Source: [Eubacterium] infirmum | Lineage (GTDB): Bacteria; Bacillota; Clostridia; Peptostreptococcales; Anaerovoracaceae | DNA length: 64,000 bases | Assembly: GCA_900450455.1 (NCBI GenBank) | Contig: UGGN01000001.1 | Coordinates: forward strand, 620,001 to 684,000 | Direction: 5' to 3' | Shown: piece by piece, positions 1 through 7,937 of the stretch | How the letters are laid out: each line of letters opens with the position of its first letter | Numbering within the stretch: the first letter of the stretch is position 1 | Notes under the pieces: generated by a model | Databases searched by the model: none | What the model was told of the DNA's origin: nothing | Seen by the model: only the letters and a program-made list of their open reading frames with translations | Position numbers and translations under genes: made by a program

Positions 1-713
1 AGATAGATGGGAAAAAATATACTACGGCAAACGCTGTAAGAAAAGCAATAACCGGCAAAGTTGGTGACCCTGTTGTGCTTAAGATAAAGCGAGGATCGGA
101 TAAAAAGGACATCAAGGTTATAAGAGGTAAAATTGAGGATTCGACGGTTGAGCCGACATCTATATCAGATAAAATAGGATATGTGAAGATTACATCATTT
201 GGGGAGAATACGGCTAAAAACTTTGAAGAAGCGATAAATTCGTTCGAGTCAAACGGCAAGGAGAGTGTAATTATAGATTTGCGCTCAAACCCGGGCGGAT
301 ATTTTGATGAGGGAACAAAGGTTGCAGATAGAATACTCCCTAAATGCAAGATTACTTATACGAAGGACAAGCACGGTAATATCAAAAACTTCAACTCTGA
401 CGAGAAGCATACTAAGCTAAAAGTAATTCTTTTGATTGACGAAAACTCGGCGAGCGCATCAGAAATTGTAGCATCAGCACTTATCGATAACGGTGCCGCA
501 GTTTCTGTAGGACAGAAGACTTTCGGTAAGGGAATTGTTCAGGAAACTCGCTTGTTCAAGGATGGAACGGCAGTTAGCCTTACGGTAAAGGAATATTTTT
601 CACCTAAGGGAACCAAGATACACGGTGTGGGAATCACACCTCAGTATGTTGTAGCAAACAGCGATGGCAAAGACTTGCAGCTGGAGAAAGCGATAGAGCT
701 TGCCGGAAATTGA
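1..713 (+). CDS. S41 family C-terminal processing peptidase, 3' part
   Basis: The reading frame is open from the window edge (first full codon at base 3), so the N-terminus lies outside. About 236 residues are visible. They begin in the end of a PDZ domain (IDGKKYTTANAVRKAI, then GDPVVLKI) and continue into the tail-specific protease domain. The catalytic serine should be the middle Ser of SASASE (codon 453-455) and the catalytic lysine that of FGKGIVQ (codon 528-530), as in Tsp/CtpB. Family members are secreted or membrane-anchored serine proteases that cut proteins near their C-termini. An in-frame GTG at 75 is internal to the PDZ domain and is not a start. Confidence 0.93.
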   Translation, partial: IDGKKYTTANAVRKAITGKVGDPVVLKIKRGSDKKDIKVIRGKIEDSTVEPTSISDKIGYVKITSFGENTAKNFEEAINSFESNGKESVIIDLRSNPGGYFDEGTKVADRILPKCKITYTKDKHGNIKNFNSDEKHTKLKVILLIDENSASASEIVASALIDNGAAVSVGQKTFGKGIVQETRLFKDGTAVSLTVKEYFSPKGTKIHGVGITPQYVVANSDGKDLQLEKAIELAGN

Positions 714-792
714 CTTTAGCGCGGTAAAATGATATAATTTCAACGCAATATTTTGGTATTCCAGATTGCTGTTCAAGCGAAAGGAAGGAACG

Positions 793-1095
793 ATGGCTTA
801 CGAATCAAAGTACAGAAGAGAAGATATTGACGAACTGTTCGACGGGATTTTGACTTTGCGAGATAGGGAAGATTGTTATAGGTTCTTTGAGGACATATGT
901 ACGATCAACGAGATTCACTCGATTGCTCAGAGACTTCAGGTGGCCAAGCTCCTTTCTGAGAAGAAGACATACAACGAAATAGAGAAGGTGACTAAGGCTT
1001 CGACGGCGACGATAAGTAGAATTAATAAATGCATTGTCTATGGTGCGGATGGATACCGCAGGGTTTTGGAACGCCTTAACAATGAGAAAAAATAG
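793..1095 (+). CDS. YerC/YecD-type TrpR-related DNA-binding protein
   Basis: A 100-residue all-helical protein of the TrpR/YerC superfamily. The C-terminal half carries a helix-turn-helix: LLSEKKTYNEIEKVTKASTA then TISRINKCI. The ATG at 793 is preceded by AAGGAAGG, so the in-frame TTG at 766 is rejected as a start. Homologues in Bacillota are small standalone regulators whose target is usually unknown; nothing here ties it to tryptophan genes. It stands alone and is followed by a clear terminator. Confidence 0.85.
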   Translation: MAYESKYRREDIDELFDGILTLRDREDCYRFFEDICTINEIHSIAQRLQVAKLLSEKKTYNEIEKVTKASTATISRINKCIVYGADGYRRVLERLNNEKK

Positions 1096-1097
1096 TT

Positions 1098-1125
1098 TAG
1101 GGTGCATTGGCACCCTATTGTTTTA
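1098..1125 (+). terminator. Intrinsic terminator after the YerC-like gene
   Basis: An 8-bp stem TAGGGTGC/GCACCCTA with an ATTG loop is followed by TTGTTTT. It starts three bases after the stop codon. Confidence 0.8.
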
Positions 1126-1177
1126 ATATATGTAGTTCGCCATAGTTTTGGATGTGGATGTTATGATGGAGGTCGAT

Positions 1178-1759
1178 TTGCCGGAAATATACTTAAGGGA
1201 AGGACAGATCTTACACGGAGTTCAAAGTCACGGATTAATAAGGAAATCACTTGCAAATTATCTAAAAAACGATGAATGCAAAAAGCTGAATATAAGTGAT
1301 ATAGATGGTATTGTAAACAATATACAAATTAAGACTTACAAAGAAGGAAAGCCATATTTTATAGATTTTGATGTAGAGTTTTCAGTGTCAAATACGGGAC
1401 CTATGTGGATGTGCCTATTTGATAGACACCCGTGTGGAATAGATATACAGGAGGTGAAATCCTGCAAGCACGAATCTATAGCTGAGAGACATTTCAGCAA
1501 AGAAGAATTTGAGTATGTGAAGCTTTGGGGAGAAGAGGGTTTTTTCGATATTTGGACAGCTAAAGAAGCCTTTGGCAAGTACACGGGTAAGGGAATATTT
1601 GCATCAAAGGAATCTGTAGTCGATGAAAACCACGAGCTGAAAAAAGAGCTAATTCATGAGGGAAAGACCGTGTATATAAATAGGATGGAAATTCTACCTG
1701 AAATAAAGTGTACATACTGCCTGGAGACGGATAAAAAAGCGAAGGTGGTGCTTCTATGA
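1178..1759 (+). CDS. 4'-phosphopantetheinyl transferase, Sfp type
   Basis: Transfers phosphopantetheine from CoA to a carrier-protein serine. The family signature is visible as GIDIQEV (metal-binding Asp), then FSKEEFEYV and WTAKEAFGKYTGKG (Mg-binding Glu and CoA-binding Lys). The frame is open from a TTG at 1148 with ATGs at 1163 and 1166. The best-placed ribosome site, GGAGGT at 1168-1173, points to the TTG at 1178 and gives 193 residues starting PEIYLREG, like Sfp proteins that begin with the first beta strand. The start is uncertain. No NRPS or PKS gene is nearby, so the target may be the fatty-acid ACP or a carrier encoded elsewhere. It overlaps recX by 4 nt. Confidence 0.85.
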   Translation: MPEIYLREGQILHGVQSHGLIRKSLANYLKNDECKKLNISDIDGIVNNIQIKTYKEGKPYFIDFDVEFSVSNTGPMWMCLFDRHPCGIDIQEVKSCKHESIAERHFSKEEFEYVKLWGEEGFFDIWTAKEAFGKYTGKGIFASKESVVDENHELKKELIHEGKTVYINRMEILPEIKCTYCLETDKKAKVVLL

Positions 1760-2271
1760 AGTCGATAAGTGAGATTGCTGCAGCGCGAATCTTACGTTCA
1801 AGATGCAGCGCTCAAGTTCTGAGGAAATACCTAAAGAATAAAAATTTCTCCGATGGGGAAATCGAACCCTTGATTGAAAGTTTTAAAGGCTATGGATACC
1901 TCGATGATCTTCAGTATTGCAGAGACTTTATAGTCCACGGTGAGAGGAAGGGCTGGGGAGAGCTTAGGATTAAAAGAGAGCTGCGCAAAAGAGAGCTAAG
2001 CAGCGAAGATATTGCTATTGCTTTTGATGAGAAACTTGAGAATTCCGAGGCTGATGAAGAAAATACCGAGCGCAACAGAGCGCTTGCGGTTGCCTTAAAG
2101 ATTATAAGGCAGAGCGGTATGGATATAGAGAATAAAATCCCGGAAAAACTTAGAAATAGAATAATACGCAGGTTATCAAGCTACGGATACAGCTCTTCAA
2201 TTGTATTTTCAACACTAAGCAAGCTAGATGAGATGGCTGGAGATGAGATTCTATTTGATTATGAAATATAG
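1756..2271 (+). CDS. recX: Regulatory protein RecX
   Basis: 171 residues matching RecX, a modulator that binds RecA filaments. Three-helix repeats are visible: AAARILRSRCSAQVLRKYL, then the typical YLDDLQYCRDFI, and GWGELRIKRELRKREL followed by ISSEDI-like helices. Its ATG overlaps the stop of the phosphopantetheinyl transferase gene (ATGA), so the two are translationally coupled. recA is not in the window. It ends 7 nt from a convergent gene, with no clear terminator between. Confidence 0.85.
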   Translation: MKSISEIAAARILRSRCSAQVLRKYLKNKNFSDGEIEPLIESFKGYGYLDDLQYCRDFIVHGERKGWGELRIKRELRKRELSSEDIAIAFDEKLENSEADEENTERNRALAVALKIIRQSGMDIENKIPEKLRNRIIRRLSSYGYSSSIVFSTLSKLDEMAGDEILFDYEI

Positions 2272-2278
2272 CATGTTT

Positions 2279-3181
2279 TTATTTTTTGTTTGTGGCTCTG
2301 CTTCTCGCGAGTATGAATACTGTTACAAAAATACATGCGAAACCAAGTGCTTCTATTCCTGTGAATGGAACGTTTAGCAGTATGACCATGAACACGGTTG
2401 CTGAAACCGGTTCTATGCTTGCAAGCATACTGGCAACTACAGGACCACATCTGTTTATCCCCATTAAATATAGCGTATATGATACTATAGTTCCCAGTAG
2501 GATAATCAAAACGAGAAGCATAATGAATTTAGGATTTGTGTTGAACGGCTGTAAGAACGCTTTGCTACATGTACTTGTTATGGCTCCACCGATAAGCATG
2601 GCACAACCGGTAACAGGAATCGCGCCGTATTTGCCTATAAGTCTGATAGGCAGGAAGGTATAGAAAACGATAGCAAATGCAGAAAATAGCCCCCACATCA
2701 GACCGAGCGGTGTAATATAGATGCGATGAATATCACCGTGAGTTGCGAGGATAAATGTTCCTATCATAGCGAGCATGATTGCTCCGACCTCTTTCTTTGT
2801 TGGGAGTCTTTTGATAAGAATACATTCGGTAATCATGCAGAAAACAGGACCTATGTACTGAAGTATAGTTGCAGTTCCAGAGTTTGAATTATTTATTGCC
2901 TCAAGATATGAAACCTGATTGAACAAAAGACCAAAGAGAGCAAATAGAACGAGCTCAAGCACAGAACGTTTATCTTTGAGCATTGAAATCAGATTTTCTT
3001 TATTTGTAAGTAGGGATGCAATAGTGAGGATTAGACCGGAAAAGACCATGCGCATCGAAGACAGATATAGCGGAGTTATACCGAAGTTCTTAAATAGAAT
3101 TTCGGCGCAGGTGCCCGAAAAGCCCCATGCTATTCCTGCAGAAATTGTCATGACCATGCCTTGTTTGAATCTATCCTTCAT
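2279..3181 (-). CDS. EamA/DMT-family permease
   Basis: 300 residues with about ten hydrophobic segments in two repeated EamA halves, the layout of drug/metabolite transporters. The first half starts GMVMTISAGIAWGFSGTCAE; the second half starts near GLMWGLFSAFAIVFYTFLPI. Charged loops RRLPTKKE-type and a C-terminal ARSRATNKK tail fit inside-positive topology. AGGAGG lies just upstream of the ATG. The substrate cannot be told. It is divergent from the next gene and shares a 55-bp AT-rich intergenic region with it. Confidence 0.85.
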   Translation of the reverse strand: MKDRFKQGMVMTISAGIAWGFSGTCAEILFKNFGITPLYLSSMRMVFSGLILTIASLLTNKENLISMLKDKRSVLELVLFALFGLLFNQVSYLEAINNSNSGTATILQYIGPVFCMITECILIKRLPTKKEVGAIMLAMIGTFILATHGDIHRIYITPLGLMWGLFSAFAIVFYTFLPIRLIGKYGAIPVTGCAMLIGGAITSTCSKAFLQPFNTNPKFIMLLVLIILLGTIVSYTLYLMGINRCGPVVASMLASIEPVSATVFMVILLNVPFTGIEALGFACIFVTVFILARSRATNKK

Positions 3182-3236
3182 AAAATCCTCCTATTTAAAA
3201 TACATATAACATTTATAATGATATAAAAGGAGAAAA

Positions 3237-3467
3237 ATGTCAAATAAGAATTTTGCTAGAGAATTTTTTAAAATATATGATAGAAAGGTGAGCTGCGGGG
3301 AAATCGTATTCAAGAATCTAGGCATGCCACACAATGATTTCACCATGCTCTGCACGACGGAAGGCCACGTACCACCTGCTGAGGTAATTGAAACCTTATG
3401 CCTTACGATGAAGCTGAGCGAGGATGAGAAGGCCATTTTCAGAAGCTTTATAGCCGAAGAGGATTAA
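3237..3467 (+). CDS. Hypothetical protein, 76 aa
   Basis: A small soluble protein with a good AAAGGAG site before the ATG at 3237. The sequence is mainly helical and charged and ends in an acidic EED tail. The layout (a helix, a middle PHNDFTML segment, then PPAEVIETLCLTMKLSEDEK) vaguely resembles a small helical-bundle or HTH-like protein, but I do not recognise a family. It sits between the divergent permease and the CobW genes with a 130-bp gap downstream, so it is probably monocistronic. Confidence 0.6.
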   Translation: MSNKNFAREFFKIYDRKVSCGEIVFKNLGMPHNDFTMLCTTEGHVPPAEVIETLCLTMKLSEDEKAIFRSFIAEED

Positions 3468-3519
3468 GCTGAAAAGTTAATAAATATTGCTGAGAATATC
3501 TTTATATGCATTTTGGATG

Positions 3520-3536
3520 TATGCCAAAGTGGTATA
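3520..3536. promoter_or_regulatory. Candidate operator upstream of the His-rich CobW gene
   Basis: A 17-bp inverted repeat, TATGCCA AAG TGGTATA, with one mismatch between the 7-bp arms. It lies about 60 bp before the CobW start in AT-rich DNA with several possible -10 boxes. The binding protein is unknown; it does not match the usual Zur or AdcR consensus. Confidence 0.3.
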
Positions 3537-3597
3537 TATAGATATGTATTATATAAATGAAACTAAAGTAAATATATACTTGAAAGGGAGTGTAAAT

Positions 3598-4716
3598 ATG
3601 ACAAAAGTAGATATTTTTTCAGGATTTCTAGGAGCAGGAAAGACAAGTTTGATTAAAAAATTGATTTCCGAAGCATATAAAGATGAACAACTCGTACTTA
3701 TTGAAAACGAGTTTGGAGATATAGGAGTAGATGGAGAATTCTTAAAGGATTCTGGAATTCAGGTAAACGAGATGAACTCCGGATGCATATGCTGTAGTCT
3801 TGTCGGAGATTTTGGCAAGGCTCTTGCTGAAGTTGTTCAGAAATACCATCCGGATAGAATTTTGATAGAGCCATCCGGTGTTGGTAAGCTCAGCGATGTT
3901 ATCATGGCTGTTGAAAACCTACATAATGACGAGCTTGTTCTTAACGGATTCACAACTGTTGTAGATGCTAAAAAGTGCAAGATGTATATGAAGAACTTCG
4001 GTGAATTCTTCAATAACCAGATTGAGAATGCAAGTGCTATCATCTTAAGTCATACAGCAGGTCTCGGACAGGAAAAGCTCGACGCTTGTGTTGAACTTAT
4101 CCGTAATCACAACAAAGCCGCAGAAATCGTTACAACAAATTGGGATGAGCTTGATGGTAAGCTGATACTTCAGACAATGGAAAAGAGAGCGGGAATTGAC
4201 GCAGAGCTTGAGCACCTCAAAGCCGAGATGAAAGAACATCACCATCATGACCATGAGGAGCATGAGCATCATCATGAACATGGCGAAAGCTGTGGCTGTG
4301 GACATCACCATGAACATGAGCATCACCACGACCATGAGGAACATGAGCATCATCACGATCATGAGGAGCATGAACATCATCATGAACATGGCGAGAGCTG
4401 TGGCTGCGGACATCACCATGAGCATGGACATCACCACGCAGACGAAATATTCCAGAGTATAGGTATAGAAACCAGCCATAAATTTAATGAGACAGAAATC
4501 AAGGACTTCCTGGGGAAAATCGGAAACTTCACTGAGTTTGGTACAATTTTGAGAGCGAAGGGTGTTGTTGAAAGCTCGGATGGAGGATGGATTCACTTTG
4601 ATTATGTACCGGGAGAGGCAGACGTTAGAGCAGGAAGTGCAGCAACTACAGGTATGATTTGTGTAATCGGTGTAGACATAGAGGAAACTAATATCAGAGA
4701 AGCACTAGCTATATAA
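3598..4716 (+). CDS. CobW/COG0523 GTPase with long His/Cys-rich metal-binding insert
   Basis: A 372-residue P-loop GTPase of the COG0523 metallochaperone family. Walker A is GFLGAGKTSLIKK near residue 10. The hallmark metal-binding motif is GCICC (residues ~63-67), and a switch-like IEPSGVG follows. Residues ~214-280 are almost entirely His, Glu, Asp and Cys, with two copies of a HGESCGCGHHHEH unit. A CobW_C domain closes the protein (FGTILRAKGVVE, then HFDYVPG). The ATG at 3598 follows GAAAGGGAG; the frame is open back to 3487 but that stretch does not look like protein. Members deliver or store Zn, Co or Ni; the insert suggests strong metal binding. It is followed 22 nt later by a second CobW gene. 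Confidence 0.9.
   Translation: MTKVDIFSGFLGAGKTSLIKKLISEAYKDEQLVLIENEFGDIGVDGEFLKDSGIQVNEMNSGCICCSLVGDFGKALAEVVQKYHPDRILIEPSGVGKLSDVIMAVENLHNDELVLNGFTTVVDAKKCKMYMKNFGEFFNNQIENASAIILSHTAGLGQEKLDACVELIRNHNKAAEIVTTNWDELDGKLILQTMEKRAGIDAELEHLKAEMKEHHHHDHEEHEHHHEHGESCGCGHHHEHEHHHDHEEHEHHHDHEEHEHHHEHGESCGCGHHHEHGHHHADEIFQSIGIETSHKFNETEIKDFLGKIGNFTEFGTILRAKGVVESSDGGWIHFDYVPGEADVRAGSAATTGMICVIGVDIEETNIREALAI
4237..4437 (+). repeat. His-rich coding repeat inside the CobW gene
   Basis: A low-complexity coding stretch of CAT/CAC, GAG/GAA and GAC codons. It includes a duplicated unit encoding HEHGESCGCGHHHEH at about 4276-4320 and 4384-4428. The DNA repeats create long open frames on other strands that are not genes. 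Internal duplication makes the tract prone to slippage or recombination. Confidence 0.8.
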
Positions 4717-4738
4717 TATAAAAGTAAAAGAGGATAAA

Positions 4739-5680
4739 ATGGAAATTCCAGTATATTTATTTACAGGTTTTTTAGAAAGTGGTAAGACAACATTTATTCA
4801 GGATATTCTCGAGGGCAGCGACTTCAATGCCGGAGAGAGGACTCTTCTCTTGATGTGCGAGCAGGGGATAGAGGAACTTGACGAAAGTAAGTTCTTTACA
4901 AAGGATAACATCTTTTGCGAGTATATAGAAAGCCGGGATGAGCTGAATCCGGGACATCTTTCTGAATTACAGAAAAAGCATCGCGTCGAAAGAGTTGTGA
5001 TTGAATATAATGGCATGTGGATGATGCAAGACTTGTTTCGCAATATGCCTCAGGATTGGATTATATCACAGGAGGTTACATTTGCGGATGCGAGTGTTTT
5101 CATAAACTATAACGAGAATATGAGACAGTTGGTTTTCGATAAGCTAAAGACTGCAGATTTAGTGGTATTTAACAGATGTGTACATGGCTTTGATAAGCTA
5201 AAATTCCACAAAATCGTTAGGGTTGCAAATCGTAAAAATCAAATAGTTTACGAATATGGTCCTGATGACGTAGAACCCGATACTATAGTTGACGAACTGC
5301 CTTTTGATATGAATGCCGATGTTATCGAAATCGAAGAGGATTGTTTTGCTGAGTGGTACCGCGATGTTAATGATAATCCTGAGAAGTATGATAAGAAAAA
5401 AGTAAGGGTTCTGGGTAGACTTGCTAGCGGTGGAGGATTACCTAAAGACAAGCTGATTTTCGGAAGACATGTCATGACATGCTGCGCAGAGGATATTCAG
5501 TTTGCAGGACTCCTATGCGTTTGGAAGAATGCATCAAAAATTAAAAATGGGAGTTGGGCGGAAATTGTAGCTGAAGTAAGGCTGGAGTTCACGGAAATAT
5601 ATGGGGAAGAGGGACCTATACTCTATTGCAACAAGGTGACTGCGAGTCTTCCTCCTGAGCAAGAGGTGGCGACCTTCTAG
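4739..5680 (+). CDS. CobW-like GTPase with DUF1980/TIGR03943-like C-terminal domain
   Basis: 313 residues. The N-terminal half is a CobW-type P-loop domain (Walker A GFLESGKTTFIQDI; VIEYNGMWMM replaces the usual E-P-S-G switch). The CxCC metal motif is missing. The C-terminal third (KVRVLGRLASGGG, GRHVMTCCAEDIQFAGLLC, then GSWAEIVAEV) resembles the C-terminal domain of YcgQ-type proteins that partner YcgR permeases. It follows the His-rich CobW gene in the same operon. I infer a metal-homeostasis partner; no permease is adjacent. The gene fusion of these two domains is the notable point. Confidence 0.75.
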   Translation: MEIPVYLFTGFLESGKTTFIQDILEGSDFNAGERTLLLMCEQGIEELDESKFFTKDNIFCEYIESRDELNPGHLSELQKKHRVERVVIEYNGMWMMQDLFRNMPQDWIISQEVTFADASVFINYNENMRQLVFDKLKTADLVVFNRCVHGFDKLKFHKIVRVANRKNQIVYEYGPDDVEPDTIVDELPFDMNADVIEIEEDCFAEWYRDVNDNPEKYDKKKVRVLGRLASGGGLPKDKLIFGRHVMTCCAEDIQFAGLLCVWKNASKIKNGSWAEIVAEVRLEFTEIYGEEGPILYCNKVTASLPPEQEVATF

Positions 5681-5729
5681 GTGCGTGGATTATCATAGTT
5701 TATAGATTATAAAGGATAAAGGAGCTGAA

Positions 5730-6482
5730 ATGAGCACTTATAGAGAACACTATTCCGTATCATCACACGACGTGGATATCAATAATAATATAAAGCCTTC
5801 GAGCCTTGCGAGACTTATGCAGGAGACCGCTAATCATAATATGAGGGATAGAAGGCCTACATATGAGGGGCTCTTTGACAATGGTCAAAGCTTCATCGCG
5901 ACGCGAATCCTCTACGAGCTTGTCGACCAAATTCATCAATACGATGAGATAGATGTCCATACCTGGGCAACGAGGGGAAAGGCGGCAACATTTGTAAGAT
6001 GTTTTTTGGCCAAACGTGGAGATGAGGTTGTAGCGAGAGGTTATAGCGAATGGGCGGTTGTCAATATTTACACGGGAAAGCTTTGCCGTACGGATGAGAT
6101 AGATCTTTCGGAATACGAATTTGATGAACCTTTAGAGATGAATATTCCTCTGAGGTTTACTCTACCTAAGGATATAGAATATGTGACCTGTGGCAAGCAT
6201 CAGGTTATGTTTAGCGAGGTCGATAGAAACATGCACATGAACAATACCTATTATCTTGATATGGTATGGAACTATGTGCCCGATGTCGAAAAGAAAAAAA
6301 TGACTTCTTTCCTAATAAGACATAGAGCGGAGGCACCGCTTGGCTCAGAGATAGAGATCAAAAGGGCAAAGGCCGCTGAACCGATAGATACAGCGGGAGG
6401 AGCAACTGAAAGCTATATATTCAAAACTGTAGTAAATGGTAAGACGAATATAGAGGTGGTAATTTCATTAGCTGATATTTAA
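5730..6482 (+). CDS. Acyl-[acyl-carrier-protein] thioesterase
   Basis: 250 residues in the double hot-dog arrangement of bacterial Fat-type thioesterases, which release fatty acids from ACP. The N-terminal hot-dog starts EHYSVSSHDVDINNNIKPSS. The second carries the catalytic-type segment DRNMHMNNTYYLD (Asn and His). AAGGAGC precedes the ATG. It lies 49 nt after the CobW pair, so it could share their transcript, but no functional link is evident. No terminator is obvious before the convergent MATE gene. Confidence 0.85.
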   Translation: MSTYREHYSVSSHDVDINNNIKPSSLARLMQETANHNMRDRRPTYEGLFDNGQSFIATRILYELVDQIHQYDEIDVHTWATRGKAATFVRCFLAKRGDEVVARGYSEWAVVNIYTGKLCRTDEIDLSEYEFDEPLEMNIPLRFTLPKDIEYVTCGKHQVMFSEVDRNMHMNNTYYLDMVWNYVPDVEKKKMTSFLIRHRAEAPLGSEIEIKRAKAAEPIDTAGGATESYIFKTVVNGKTNIEVVISLADI

Positions 6483-6531
6483 TAATTTAGATTGGAACTC
6501 TAATATGATTTTCAGCTAAATGAAGATTTTT

Positions 6532-7911
6532 TCATGATATTTCGCCAACTTTCACCTTGCTTATTTCCTGTGCAAGCTTAATGAGATGCTTGTATTCACT
6601 AATTAACAATATAATTGCAATCAAAATTATAACAACATCATTCAAAGGTAATGCCAGCCATACTCCGAGAACATTTCCGTTCAGTAAACGAGGTAATATC
6701 AGTACCAAAGGAACCACAAGTGCAAGCTGCCTTAGTATAACCAATACTCCCGCCTGTTTTGCTTTACCGATAGCTTGAAAATAAGTGACCGTCATTATGA
6801 GCATGCCATAAGTAGGAAACATGCAGTACATAAGTCTAAAATTATATAGGCCTGAACTTACAATAGCTGAATCAGTAATAAATGCAGATAATATTTGCAC
6901 TGAAAAAATTTCGATTATGGCAAAGAAAAATCCGGCAAGACAAGTGGAACCTATGATAAATACATTCGTAAGTTTTTTAACCCTCATATACTCTTTTGCT
7001 CCGAAATTTGTTCCGACAGCAGGCTGCATCCCTTGACTCATTCCCCATATCGGAACAAATGCAAGCTGCATAACTCTTTGAGCGGCCCCCATAAGAGCTA
7101 TTTGCTTTTCTCCGCCAAAATGTACCGCCGTATTATATACAACTGTCATTTGAACCAGCATCATAATTTGCATGAGCATGGCACTCATTCCCACGGAAAA
7201 AATTTCAGGTAATAACTCTCTTGCAGGTTTTATCCCATGAAAACGAACCACCGGACTTTTTTTCAAAAAGTATAGTAGGGTTACTGAAGCCTGAATGATT
7301 TGAGAAATCACGGTTGCAATCGCAACAGCTTGCGGTCCCCGAGATGGCATAAGCAGAATGAAGATAGGATCTAATATAATATTTAAAATAGCACCGGCCG
7401 CCATGATCCCCATTGCAACTCCCATGCGACCCTCTGCCCTTATTACCATATTTGCACCCTGCATAAAATTTACGAATACGGAGCCGAGATATACTGTTCT
7501 TAAATAAGAAACACCCATCTCCAGAACTTCACCGTCGGCACCGGATAAGCGTAAAAATTCAGGAGCAAATATGATACCGATAATCATAACTGCTGATGAT
7601 AAAATGATTACCAAGAAAGTCAGATTTCCTATAATCTTATCAACTGTTTCTTTATCTTTTTTTCCGATTGCCCGAGAAAGTACAGAGCCCGAACCTATCC
7701 CAAGAAGAACTGCAATCGCATTATTGATCAATACAAACGGAGATGCCGCCGAAACTGCACTCATGGCATCGGTTCCTACCATTTGTCCAACATAAATTGA
7801 ATCGACAAATGCATATAATCCTACTATCAGTTGACCCAAAATCGCCGGCAAACTAAGGCTAATCATCAATTTCCAAGGATTTTCTGTAAGTAATTTATCA
7901 CGAACATCCAT
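6532..7911 (-). CDS. MATE family efflux transporter
   Basis: 459 residues with about twelve membrane segments in two MATE halves. Typical features are the opening KLLTENPWKLMISLSLPAI, GLYAFVDSIYVGQMVG with the conserved FVDSIYVG, and the second-half GAAQRVMQL and GMSQGMQPAVGTNFGAKEY. MATE proteins export drugs or metabolites by Na+ or H+ antiport. It is the last gene of the long minus-strand cluster, 26 nt after the ECF ATPase gene. It is therefore likely co-transcribed and may export the same class of compound. Confidence 0.9.
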   Translation of the reverse strand: MDVRDKLLTENPWKLMISLSLPAILGQLIVGLYAFVDSIYVGQMVGTDAMSAVSAASPFVLINNAIAVLLGIGSGSVLSRAIGKKDKETVDKIIGNLTFLVIILSSAVMIIGIIFAPEFLRLSGADGEVLEMGVSYLRTVYLGSVFVNFMQGANMVIRAEGRMGVAMGIMAAGAILNIILDPIFILLMPSRGPQAVAIATVISQIIQASVTLLYFLKKSPVVRFHGIKPARELLPEIFSVGMSAMLMQIMMLVQMTVVYNTAVHFGGEKQIALMGAAQRVMQLAFVPIWGMSQGMQPAVGTNFGAKEYMRVKKLTNVFIIGSTCLAGFFFAIIEIFSVQILSAFITDSAIVSSGLYNFRLMYCMFPTYGMLIMTVTYFQAIGKAKQAGVLVILRQLALVVPLVLILPRLLNGNVLGVWLALPLNDVVIILIAIILLISEYKHLIKLAQEISKVKVGEIS

Positions 7912-7937
7912 TATAAGACCCTCCTTGTCTTTTATTT

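Noticed and set aside
4237..4437. Regular repeats suggesting a CRISPR or tandem repeat array
   Set aside because: The repeats are codon repeats of His, Glu and Asp within an intact gene, with no spacers.
4045..4596. A long Met-rich open frame on the minus strand
   Set aside because: It is the antisense of the His-rich CobW tract, where CAT and CAC codons avoid stops. No ribosome site or sensible protein composition.
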